DNA of 64,000 nucleotides from Thereva unica. Its lineage: Eukaryota; Arthropoda; Insecta; Diptera; Therevidae. Every line of letters begins with the position of its first letter. Positions within the stretch are counted from its first letter, which is position 1. Of this stretch, positions 10,288 through 21,474 are shown one piece after another. The notes under the pieces are model-generated. The model was not told the DNA's origin, did not search any database, and saw only the letters and a list, made by a program, of their open reading frames with translations. A program made the position numbers and the translations under genes. The DNA lies in contig OX465283.1 of assembly GCA_949987705.1 (NCBI GenBank), forward strand, positions 137,604,101 through 137,668,100, given 5' to 3'.

Positions 10288-12560
10288 TAGGGTTGTCATC
10301 TGTCCGGATTTTCCCGGAATTGTCCTAGTTTGGAGGGCGTCCGGGGATCGTCCGGAAGGGGTTTTAAAAAGTGTCCGGGTAAAACCCGGGCAGTTTTTGT
10401 GTCAGGGGTGACTCGATCAATAGAAAAATTCTCCCTTTTATTTGAAAGTTCCAGTGACAATTCAATTTTTTTTATGTAGTAAATTCAAGCTTAGGAAACA
10501 CCCTTTGCACTACATGTCTGTCATGTCGTTCAAGTCATGGTCAGTGTCTAGTAGTAAGCTTGATTTGAAGGATAGAGGAGAAAGGATAGGTTAGGGGTCT
10601 GGAGGGTGCTTAAGTACATAGATGTCGATGAACCTTGCGTTTGAACTCTAAGATATTATATGAGTTCGGAAACACCGACTGCGGAAGAGAGTTCCACAAT
10701 CGAGTTGTTCTATTTATATACGAACTACTAAAACGTAATGTGCGCGAAGAGGAGGGCTGTAACGTATGGGGTGAGCCGAGTTGGCTAGTATTGTGTTGCC
10801 GGAAAAAAGTTGCCGTGTAGGCAGGAGGTTTCTGATTTCAAACGTACAGCTATCCGAAAACGAAAAGCACTTAAAAGCATATACTAAATCAACTGCCAAC
10901 ATTTTTAAATTGCCATAATCCATCGCTCCTTGATGTTCTCACTGCTACTTCCACAAATTTATTGTTTAAACATAGCCAAATTTCTCCTCCCAGCTATCTT
11001 GACCATGATCTTCTCTTCCTTTCCCTTCGTTTTAATTTTCTCCTCCCCCTCTGCCTAATTTTTATTCGTACCGGGACTTCAACAATATCAATTCTGCTCG
11101 CCTTTTTGAAATTACTTCCACTTTACCTTGGGCTGATATCCATAATACAACCTGCTTTGATACTAAGGTTGATCTCTTGAATTCTTTCATACAATCACTA
11201 TATAATCAATGTGTCCCTTTAACTACAAGAAGACGTTGTAAATCTCAAACTTGCCCCTGGTTTTCTAATGAAATCCGTAAATTGATTGTTGAGCGTGAGT
11301 ACTTGTACAGACGCTATCGCAGAACAAGGATCCTGAGCTACCTCAGTGAGTACAAAAATATTCGTAACTTAATCAACAGCAAAGTCAAATCCGCCAAACG
11401 TGCATTTTACTCCCGTAAACTTGATCCTGCTTTGTCCACTAAGCAACTTTGGTCTAACCTTCGATCTTTAGGCATCCATACCTCTGAGATTAATACATTT
11501 GATGTTGATGTTAACTCACTCAATGCATCTTTCATTCAATCTCCTCAGTATTCCTCATTGTCTTTCCCTTCCGATCCCTCTTCTCCCAACTTCACTTACT
11601 CTGATGGTTTTAATTTCCGTTGTGTTGATGCACTTGAAGTTCTTCGAATATTGCTTTCCATTTCGTCCAATAGCGTTGGATATGATGGAATCTCTACTCG
11701 CTTTCTTAAGATTCTCTCCCCTCTAATCATTGAAACCATCACACATATTCTTAACTATTGCTTGACAACCTCCCAAGTTCCGTCACTCTGGAAAAAAGCC
11801 ATTGTGGCTCCCATTCCTAAAAAGTCCTCCCCTGCCGATTTATCAAACTTTCGCCCTATAAGTATTCTTCCTTTCCTCGCCAAAGCCCTTGAGAAAATCT
11901 TATTTACCCAAATCTCGCGGTATCTTGATTCTTGTAACTTCCTTTCTAAATTCCAGTCTGGCTTCAGTAAATCCCACAGTTGCGAAACTACTATATTGAA
12001 GGTAACAACTGATCTCCGTTCCGCCCTTGACCGTGGTGATACTGGAATACTAGTTCTTCTTGACTTCTCTAAAGCATTTCACTCGGTAGATCACTCGCTA
12101 CTGCTCCATAAACTTAGTCGACTATATCGCTTTTCATCTTCTTCTGTTCGGCTTTTCTCCTCTCTTCTCTCAAATAGAGCTCAGTGTGCTCGTCATAATA
12201 ATGTTACATCCTCTTTCCTAAGTGTGCCTGCAGGTGTGCCTCAGGGTTCGGTCTGCGGTCCTTTGCTTTTTTCCCTCTATATCAATGATCTTCCCTCTGT
12301 TATCCGTCGCTGCTCCTTTCATCTATATGCTGATAATCTCCAGCTATATGTATATATAATGTTTCAAACTCGCTAACTACCGTCGTCAGTTGGTTACTGA
12401 TTCGATTCGATGGTTCGGTTTTAACCCGCAAAAAAAAAATTTTTTGTCAAAATTTTCGAAGAAAATGGTGTCCGGGAAAAAAACTCAATTTCACCTAAAT
12501 GTCTGGGGTTTTTGAATTTTTTGTACGGCCTCGTCAACTTAGGTGATGGCAGCCCTACCC
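10288..12560. mobile_element. Possible DNA element with imperfect ends, split by a LINE
   Basis: TAGGGTTGTCATC (10288) is inverted with two mismatches at 12548-12560 (gatggcagcccta). Both sides share words such as tgtccggg near 10370 and 12467. No matching target duplication is seen. If real, a small non-autonomous element was split by the LINE at about 10917-12425. Confidence 0.35.
10917..12425 (+). pseudogene. CR1/Jockey-group LINE ORF2 remnant (endonuclease C-terminus plus RT)
   Basis: 10917-11176 carries the last part of an APE-type endonuclease with several frameshifts (a SLLDVLTATSTN stretch and a DHDLLFLS block). From 11177 a 399-residue frame stays open. It contains the linker, SNSVGYDGIS, APIPKKSSPADLSNFRPISILP, the FQSGF block, LLDFSKAF (motif A, catalytic Asp), AGVPQGSVCGPLLFSLYIND (motif B) and LYADNLQLY. 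The catalytic box is YADN instead of YADD, and the frame ends right after it. It is therefore inactive, though the long open stretch implies a fairly recent insertion. Confidence 0.8.
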
Positions 12561-13408
12561 TGCTTAGGTATCTATATAATCTCCAATGGCACATCCTGGT
12601 GTAGATTCAAGATTTATTGTTTGCCAATCGTTCAAGATCTCCAGTACTTCCGTTTGAAAAACACGTCGTCATTTTCAAACTTAACTTCTAAACGTCGTCA
12701 TATTCAAAAGTAAATCCATGAGAAGTCTAAAATTAATTGCCAATCTCTTTACCTATCAGCACGTGCATTTCTTATCTCTCGCTCATATTCATCCAGAGCG
12801 AGAGTAATGAATTGAAATAATGGCAACCAGTACTTCCATCCAAGTGTTATGGTATGCAAACTTCGACTTAGTATAAAATTTTTTTTGAAAAACAAGATGA
12901 GCGTAAATAATAATTCACAACTGCATATCTCTTTTCTTTACACCTGGCACCTTTTTTATTAAATTTTCTTTCACACGTCGTTAAAGTCAGTCATTACCAT
13001 AAATCATTTATTTAAATCAAGTTTCCAGCCGATACCTGCAGAAATCAACGACCGGAAGTTATACAATAATGAAAATGTTGATTGATGCTCGTTAACATTA
13101 TGACAGCTTAGGCTTAATTTCTACAATCACTGTCAATAACATTATTAAGATAATGTTTAAAATTAAATTATCTTTTAAATACTGTTTCTTTTCAACTCCA
13201 GCGAAATATTCAAATTTATAAGTAATTTTTATCTCATTAAAGTTTTTCCCTTCAATATTTATTTTTCACAAATACTGATAATCCAGCGCTTTTTTATCTC
13301 CATAATTGTTTAGGTCAAACTAGAATCACATTTCTTTACAATAAAAAAAAAAATAAACCAATTAATGGATGTCGAATTCAGTCTACAGTAATAGCTTAAG
13401 CTGGTGCT
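12561..13408. other. Intergenic region upstream of APN-1
   Basis: AT-rich with no gene. It must contain the APN-1 promoter and 5' UTR, but I see no motif clear enough to place a transcription start. Confidence 0.4.
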
Positions 13409-16400
13409 ATGTTGTTACTTTTGAATTTGTTTATAATTACAGTGAGCATCGCGGAAGCCCATCTGGCTCCAAAACGTTTCTATCATTATGAAAAATATAC
13501 AAAACTTGACACATTGCGTCTTCCGAATGATACGAGACCATTAGCATACGATATTTACCTGGAAACAAATATTCATAAAAGTGTATTCGATTTTAAAGGT
13601 GTAGTGAATATAACATTGGAAGCTGTAGAGAACACCGACGAGATTACGCTGCATATTGATGGTCTAAAAGAGGTTAGGATTCAGTTAATTGAAAAGGAAT
13701 CTGAGAAGGAGTTGAATGGGTTAACGTACAACTATGACAAGGAACATCAGCGTATGACAATATTTTCTGAGCCTGATCCATTCGAATTGAAAAAGGGCAA
13801 TCATTATGTACTGACGATTTCGTATAGAGGCAAGCTAGGACGTGAGCCAAACGGGTTTTACAGATCTTATTATAAAGATCGGGATGGAAATGTTGTGTAA
13901 AATTTTTACTTAGTGTTTTTATGGTGTTTTGCAATATTTTACAATATTTTTAGATGGCTAGCTACAACACACTTTGAGCCTACATATGCGCGAAAGGCGT
14001 TTCCATGCTATGACGAACCCGCCTTGAAGGCGAATTTTACTGTCACGATAGCACACGGTAGCAACTACACTGCACTTAGTAATATGCCGCTCGATGGAGA
14101 ACCTGTTGAAATGTATAAGATAAAACACATTAAAAAATTAACAAAACTACAAATTCTTAATATTTTCAGTGGAGATGACATGATCGTTAGTAAGTTCAAG
14201 ACAACACCTTCAATATCTACCTATAATATTGCATTTGTTGTTGCCAATTACAAAACAATCGAAGACACTTATGACGGCATTACTCACAGGATACATTCCC
14301 CATTAGTGGCTGACAATAACGGCGAATATGCACTTATCAACAGCATTGCAATTCTTACTGCCTTGGAAGAGTATTTTGGCATTAAGTATCCATTTGAAAA
14401 AGTTGATCATATTACTGTACCAGATCATGAAGCTATAGCTATGGAGAATTGGGGTCTTATCATTTATCGTTTCGGCAATCTGCTTCCATACTCAAAAAAT
14501 TCTGAAATGGATAATGCGAAAATAGTAAACGTTATCGCGCATGAGCTAAGTCATCAGTGGTTTGGTAATCTAGTGACCAATGAATGGTGGAGTTTGGCTT
14601 GGTTAAATGAGGCGCTTGCAACTTACTATGGCTTGAAAACATTGAATACTGTACGTTATTGCGTAATTTCTTTGTGAAAATGTCACTTAATTGTCTTTTT
14701 TAGATAAAACCTAGCTGGAAAGCTTGGAATTATTATTTTATAAATTTGGTGGGATTTGTGGCTTTAGGTGATTATGATAATCAGCCTCTAACTCATTATG
14801 TTGAATCGAGGGATGATTTGAATGAACGATTTAGTCCTTCGACTTATTATAAAGGTGAGTATCTGATTATCTAAAAGCAAGTATCAAAGTAAAATCATTT
14901 TTTTAATTCATCTCAGATATAAAATATTTAGAGCAGAAATATTTAAAAAAAAATACTATATTTTAGGGCTAATAAGGGTTAGTAGACCAATGCCGATAAT
15001 TTTTGAGAACAAAAAAATTCTTAGCAGTATATGGATGGCGGGGAAATTAAGGATAAATGCTACATGTTTCTTTACGATTTCTGAGAAAAGTGGACCTCCT
15101 ATCTAAAAACGTTAAATGTAAAAGTTGTATGTAGATAATTAAAATATCTAGAGCTTTTATTCAAACCATTTTTCGAGATAACCTCAAAAAATGGAGAAAA
15201 ACGTCAAAAACCGTTTCATTTATCATTTTTATCCTTCACAGAAATGATCCGATTTTAATGAAATTTGGTGTAAATGTAGATTTTCATGTTACGAAAAGCC
15301 TCAGTTTTTTTTAAAGCGATAGGATGTTTAGTTTTGTTTTTATGACTTCAATTTTAAACTAGTTGGGATGTGGGTTTGACCCCTTCGGTCCACACGATTA
15401 ACTTCCCAGTATGATGAACGAAGATGGAATAAACACTGACTTCTTACAAAATAGTTATACGTTTAGCACTAGTGGAAAATTGGCTAGTATCAGAACTGAT
15501 GACAAAGCAATCCCGAGAGAAGCTAGTTCAAATAATTATAATAGTAGTAAATCCACAAGATTTTTCTAGAGAATTTGTTTTTCCTGAACGTTAGCAAACA
15601 AACATGTCCTCCGTATTTCGTTCTGCACTAAAGCGGGTGTTCAAATTCGTATTGAGCGTGCTGAAGCGCCGTTCCAAAGCTTTCCGGAGATATTAGCAAA
15701 ACTGTAACTGTTAAGTACTTGTCAGACTTGACCAAAAAGAACAAATTTTGTGAAACTGTATCACGCGTAGAAAACAATTCCCCGTCAAAAAGTGCTAATC
15801 CAAGGTTTGAAAAATTCGCGCTGTTTGTAAAGGGTAACGAAATTTTGAAAGGTGTCGGATTTTGACAAGTGATGTTTTTTTCGAATCCTATCGCTGTACA
15901 GAACCCAAAAAAGATCACTTCGTTAAGAACGGGTCTCATTAATTCGAGTTTATTAGATATTAGCAAAACTTGTCAATTTAAGGTCTTTCTGACAATTAGC
16001 CGACCGAATATTATGAAATTTTTTTCAGAGCATTTCTTCGTTAATATTCCTTTTTCGGCACCTCAATGAAGTTGATATAGTTTTTAGTTTGCGTGGTATC
16101 GGTATCATAAACGTCGTTTAAACAAAAAAACGGTTCGACCGGATTTTATGAAAATCTTTTCAGATCATATTTTGGTTAATACTCTTCGAACGGCACGGCA
16201 CGTCAACTAAGTCGATATCTTTTATAGTTCGCGCGATATCGTGCAGTTACAAAAATCACTTATGTAATTTAAACCAAAAAACCGCTCGACCGAATATTAT
16301 AAAAATCTTTTCAGATTATATTGTTGCTGATACGCTTCGAACGGCACCTCAAGTAAGTCAATATCTTTCGTGGTTCGGGCGATATCGTGAAGATACAAAA

Positions 16401-19400
16401 ATCACTTACGCCGCTTAAACAAAAAACGGCTCGACCGAATTTCATGAAAATCTTTTCAGATCATATTTCGGTTAATACGCTTCGAACGACACCTCAACGA
16501 AGTCGATATCAGTTTTGGTTCGCGCGATATCGTGCAGGAAAAAATGACCACATCCGTACGCACACACACACACACACACACATACTTCCTCCCAATTTTT
16601 TGCTTAAAATGCTCCTGGGACCTTGAAAGATGAAAATACGTTGAAATTTTCGATTTCGATTTTCGGACCGATTACAATAACTTCCTATACTGGGAAGTTA
16701 AAAAGGCCCTATTTTCAATCAAAAAAGTTGACGAAAAAAATTTGATTTTTAAAATTTTTAAGACGGCGTTTTTTCCGTTGAATCCTCTACTTTTAGATGG
16801 TGTAAAAAATGAAGTGTCACCATGGAAAAACATCAATAAGAATTCGAAAAAACAAAAACATCCTTTTTCAAATATCGATTTTTCCGTATACTTCACTCAT
16901 TCTTTATCTCTCTTTGAAGTAAAGCTTTTAAGGTCGAGCAAAACTGTAAATTGAATGTAATATATTGTAAGGAAACTTCATGTAACAGTTTCAGATGTGA
17001 CAAAAATTGTTTAAACAATTATTTCACGCAAGAAATCGAGAAAAAAATTACATTATTAGGCAAGAAAAAATTGTTCTATGCCTTACGGGCGTGTATATTA
17101 TTTTTATTTACACATTAAAAGTTAAATTATCGTGGGGTAGTTTTGGAGTGCACGCGCACTTTTTGTTTTTTAATTTCTTCCACCTCTCTGAAGAGCGTTA
17201 TTTTGGCGTGTGATTTCCACGACTATAATGTCAATTTGTTGAGCTACTCAAATGGTATCAGTGCTTCTACGAACACGCCACGCTCTTCCTTTGTCGCCAC
17301 CTTAAATCTACTTCAAGTTTTGAATTATGATATGTACGAGATACTATGACTTTGCTGGCCAAGGAGAAAATCTCCGTGATCTATTTCTTTTTCAAATACG
17401 GTCGAAGCAAATTCACTCCTGGAAACCTCTGGCCACTCACTCCAACCAATTCTTCTACAAAACTGTTTGGCATTATGAGAAGGCCAATAGTCTGCGGTTA
17501 ACCGGTTTTTACATTCGGTTAACTAGCCCCTGTGTTTCCGCAACATTAGTTTTATCTATACCGCGTGGTATTTAGGTGCCTTACCGAGCTTGGCGAAATA
17601 AAATCCACTAGATCTGACAATATATCTCTTTTTTTGTTCTGTACAATCCTAGAGAAATGTCTGCATCTTTGGTTAGAATTCGGTGTAAACTCTTTGCTCA
17701 ATCTTACTTTCGTGGAATATATTCGACTCCTGGAAGCTAGTTCGAAAAATTTTGACTCCAATAACTCCTCCAATAGCCATCCATTTTCTCCAAAGCCATG
17801 GTGATAGTAGTCAAGAAAAAGTTCATGGAATACTCATAACCCAAGTAAACCCTGAACGGCAAGCAGAAACTTTTTAAAGTCTTTGGCAGAGGACTTCAAA
17901 CAAAGTATGCTTTACATGAGAATGAGACTTCACCACGTTACGCCCCGAACAGAATTTTGGCGGAGTGCATGCAGCTAGGACTCATATGAAGTTAGTCATA
18001 CTGCATCGAGTGAACTCCATATAAGAACTGTCCTATAAGGCGCACAAAGGGCGTTTCATTGACGCGTAAGGAAACTAGTCCACGCGCTGTAGTAAAAATT
18101 TTATTAAAACCTGACAATAAAACCAATAGAAATGATTTTTGGCACACGAGCAGTTTTTGAAGAGTGCTTTAAGAAAAAAATTGTTCTGCATGCGAACAGC
18201 TAGGGAAAGTGATATTCCATCAATAACTTGGAAGTGGTTGAATTTTCGATATAATATATAGAAACAATTTCTAGAGCGTGAAAATCTACACAAAAAATGT
18301 CTGTACATATTGTTTTGAAAATTGCTTCCTATGGGAGATAATGAGATATAATTGATTTATCCAAGATTTCCGCGCGAATAGCACGGAATATCATAAAATT
18401 TACATTGACGCTAGACTAAAATCTTTATAACTCCCTTGTTTATGGTCGAAAATTCATAAAATAAACGGTCAAAGATTCAGTAGGAAACATTTGAACAACT
18501 CAGATATAGAATTCATTCCCTATTTATCTTGGGCTTAATTGATCGACTTTTCTCTACCTGGTACTTTTAGTTCGGTTATTACGAAAAAAGTCGATTCTGT
18601 TAGGCCCAACCGAATTTCTGAAGTTCGCATCGGTGGCAATCGAGTCTCGATATTGTGCTGGCGAACATATAACTTCATTTGTTCAACAATGTTCTGCAGG
18701 AATTCATCCGTCACTAAATATGTATATTCGAATGGTCGTCCCGCAGCAAATTATTTCGTTTACATGCACCTGTAGATTTGTTTTTTTTTTCAACGCAAAT
18801 TTTTGAATTCGACAGAATTGTTCCTAATTTCAATCGGTGCACCACAATACTCGCTAGTAATCGAAATATTTAGGCCGTCTAGTTCTTCTCGCAATTCAAT
18901 CTTCTCTTTCAAATGTTTAACGTTTTTTCGATCGTGTATACTCGTCATTCTAATCAGAAGCAGCAACAGCTCGCAGGTGGATCAATTGTAACGGTGGTGG
19001 AAGGCAAAGGTGGAATGACAGTGGTTACTACAGAAGACGATGGACGATGGTGACGAAGCTGCATTTGGTGCAATTTCACTCAGATCTAAAATGTCGGCGT
19101 GCATAAGTTTAATCAGTTGAATGCAATACACAATTACTGATGAGCAAATCGTCTACCGGGCTAATGTAATTTGGATCAGCTACATCATTGTCGCTGTGAA
19201 ATTCATCTACACCGTCAGTGTCTTCTTTCTTTCTTTTTAAATAACAACAGTAGTTTGTTGAATTTTTTTATGTAAAAAACTCAAGTTCAGAGCTAAGTTT
19301 GTTTGTACTGTCGATGGTTGCACCACTGAGTGCAATGGCGGACAGTAAGAGGAAGGATCATGCGCGAAGTGAATTCGAACCGCAAACCTCTGTGATAGAA

Positions 19401-21158
19401 CGGTAGAAATAGCTATTCCAAATCAACTCGATATTGAGATTGGCCGGTTAGATCTCTTTCATTGGTTAACACGGTAGTTATGAAATGGCATAATGGCATT
19501 ATTTTTTCGTTTGTTTTAGTCAATAGAAATTCTTTGTGTTTATTTACTTATCTAAGGAAGTCATTTTACTTTAGATAGTCAAACTATTGGAAAGCAAAAT
19601 TTATGTAGGTTCAATCTTGTCAAATCCATGATATACAGAGTTTCAGGAAGTGTATGTATATTCCTTCAATACATATTTCTGGATAAAATACAGTGTCGTT
19701 TACACTATCCCACTAACAATTTTTTTTAATTAGACGTATAAGTAGTGATTAAATTTAAGGGGATCTAATGGAACTTATACTGCAATTCTCGCTCCCGTGA
19801 AGGAAGTTTCTTCCATATTTGAGAGTATATTAAAATGAACATTTACTTTTAAATGTTTTATATTAAAAAATACTCTCTATAACATACACATTTAAACATA
19901 CATCGTATAATGATATTATTGCATTTTATTTTATTTAACTCAAAACATCCAATTAGCACTACATAAAATCGTCTTCTTTTTTTTTTAGGTGCACACATGC
20001 TTTATATGTTAGAACATGCTCTCACGGAAAATACAATGAGAAAAGGAATATCCAATTACTTAAAAAAATAGTATGCTCAAATCGTACCTTTTATAAAATC
20101 CAACAATTTTCACCACAAAAGACATCATTGAATTGTTTCATTTCAGCCAACATGCTACAGCAGATGAAGAAGACCTTTTTGAAGAACTGCAAGCAGCTGC
20201 ATCAGCAGACAATATTGCACTATTTTCAGAAATTGGAACGATAAAGAAAATATTGACACCTTGGACTCACCAAAGAAAATACCCAATAATAATTGCCACC
20301 AGAGATTATGAATCCGGTTTTGTTCATCTACGACAATTATCTTATGACGCTTATTTGGATGATGCAAAAGACCAAAAATACTGGTATATACCTGTAGCAT
20401 TGGCCACAGAAACTGAACCGAATTTTGAAAATACCAGACCAGATTTTATATTTCCAAACAATGAAAATTTTACTCTTAACCCGTCCGAGATAAATCGAAC
20501 TCTGCAGGAAAATGATTGGTTGATCTTGAACAAGGATCAAATTGGTTTGTTTCGTGTGAATTACGATAAACGAAATTGGGAGTTGATTATTAAAGCCTTA
20601 AAAGAAAATCCAAAATCCGTATCGCCAATGACGAAGGCGCAATTGATTCGAGATTGTGTGTTTTTTACGTCGAATAAAAAAGTGCCTTCGAGTATTCTCG
20701 TGAGTTTATTGAGTTACTTGAAGGTTGAAGATGACATAGAGCCGTGGATGGAAGGAGTTTCCGAGTTGCTATTTTACATAATGTTCGTTAAGGCTGACGA
20801 AGAGGTGCATTATGTTAAATATTTCATAAATGATATAATCGAGCACGGTTTTGAAAATACATTTGATAATCTCAATGAAACTAGCTTGCTTTTAGAGTAT
20901 TTTCGTCAGTCGTTACTTGATCTAGCATGCCGTGCTGGCAGTCGTGTTTGTGAGAAATTTGTTAAGGACAATATTGATACTATTATGTCAAATGGCCCAA
21001 TGGACCCAGAACTGAAGAGAATTGTTTATGAGGAAGCTTGCAAAACTGCTACCGAAGAAGAGAAGAAAGCTCTAGAAGGACTCCCGAAATTGGACCCTGA
21101 CCGCCCAGAGTATGAAAGCCCTGCAGAAAATTTATTCTATGGAACATGTAAACTCTAA
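13409..21158 (+). CDS. APN-1: M1 aminopeptidase N-like zinc metallopeptidase, 790 aa, six exons
   Basis: The exons are 13409-13896, 13954-14112, 14170-14650, 14704-14854, 19989-20070 and 20147-21158; all borders are GT..AG and the joined frame is open. M1 aminopeptidases remove neutral or basic N-terminal residues; insect members act mainly on the midgut surface. Residues 1-17 form a signal peptide. The N-terminal beta domain follows with the usual RLPxxxxPxxYDI opening. The xAMEN motif is IAMEN (305-309, I replacing the usual G). HELSH at 340-344 plus E363 is the complete zinc site, and Y424 in the YYKG block is the catalytic Tyr. The C-terminal ERAP1-like domain contains [12 protein letters not shown] but ends early, without a hydrophobic GPI-anchor tail, so the product may be secreted. 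Intron 2 (57 bp) has no stop and keeps frame. Intron 4 (5.1 kb) is full of repeats. Confidence 0.88.
14855..15401. other. APN-1 intron 4, left part, no feature seen
   Basis: AT-rich intronic sequence with no repeat boundary or coding signal that I can support. Confidence 0.4.
15985..16545. repeat. Minisatellite, about four units of roughly 145-150 bp
   Basis: Each unit contains ctcgaccgaat, aaaatcttttcagatcatat, ttaatacgcttcgaacggca, acctca.cgaagtcgatatc and gcgatatcgtg in the same order. The units begin near 15995, 16130, 16280 and 16425. Divergence rises toward the left. There are no unique spacers, so it is not an array of the CRISPR type. Confidence 0.7.
16561..16582. repeat. (CA)11 microsatellite
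   Basis: Eleven uninterrupted CA units directly follow the minisatellite inside the TTAA-flanked element. Confidence 0.95.
17140..17830 (+). pseudogene. Badly decayed LINE fragment (endonuclease and start of RT)
   Basis: Scattered frames resemble an APE-type endonuclease: [20 protein letters not shown] (the CGDFN region), [17 protein letters not shown], then [13 protein letters not shown] and [14 protein letters not shown], which correspond to the DLxxxS and later parts. There are many stops. The likely group is CR1/Jockey, judged from the similar layout at 55450-56500. Confidence 0.45.
17831..18530. other. APN-1 intron 4, no feature seen
   Basis: No recognisable coding or repeat structure. 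Confidence 0.35.
18545..18770 (-). pseudogene. Possible piggyBac-type transposase fragment
   Basis: The minus strand reads [21 protein letters not shown] followed by [13 protein letters not shown] and MRTSEIR. This resembles the start of the piggyBac transposase domain, where P-x-x-Y/F-F-x-x-x-F-T-D-E-L-x-x-x-I-V-E-x-T-N-x-Y is usual. The frame is open for about 75 residues. Upstream on the minus strand (18991-18830) lies a short charged helical frame of unknown origin. The similarity is limited, so confidence is modest. Confidence 0.4.
18992..19988. other. APN-1 intron 4, right part, no feature seen
   Basis: AT-rich. The last bases form the polypyrimidine tract and AG acceptor of exon 5. 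No repeat boundaries are supported. Confidence 0.4.
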
Positions 21159-21159
21159 A

Positions 21160-21165
21160 AATAAA
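21160..21165 (+). promoter_or_regulatory. APN-1 polyadenylation signal AATAAA
   Basis: A canonical AATAAA begins one base after the APN-1 stop codon (21156-21158). This makes the 3' UTR very short and leaves about 300 bp before the APN-2 start. Confidence 0.6.
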
Positions 21166-21474
21166 TTATTTAGAACAAACAAAAATTTTGTTGTTTTTGT
21201 TGTATTTAAATATTTTTGAATAGTATTAAAGCAAGTTTTTTTTGTAAAAACAAATTTCGATAACATTTTCACTTAGTATCTTCTCCCGGGTCAAAGAAGT
21301 CTTTGATAACAATTCATTTATGATGGGTTTCAAAGATTTGTGAGAAGAATCAAAAGTCGCAAGACTCGTGTTTTTCCTTATCAACAATAAACTTACTGAA
21401 TTGATAATTTGGGACTTTGGCACTGATTTCATTCAAAAAATGTTTAGTATTTTGATTTTAGTTTTGTAGGAAAG

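Larger units (their letters stand above)
15402..16697. mobile_element. TTAA-flanked element with an internal minisatellite
   Basis: CTTCCCAGTA (15402-15411) is perfectly inverted at 16688-16697, and each end abuts TTAA (15398-15401 and 16698-16701). TTAA duplication is used by piggyBac and Kolobok. There is no transposase; the right half is a tandem repeat followed by a CA run. Only the ends and TTAA support the call. Confidence 0.5.

Noticed and set aside
15985..16545. A CRISPR-like array
   Set aside because: The repeats are about 150 bp, contiguous and without unique spacers, in a eukaryotic intron.
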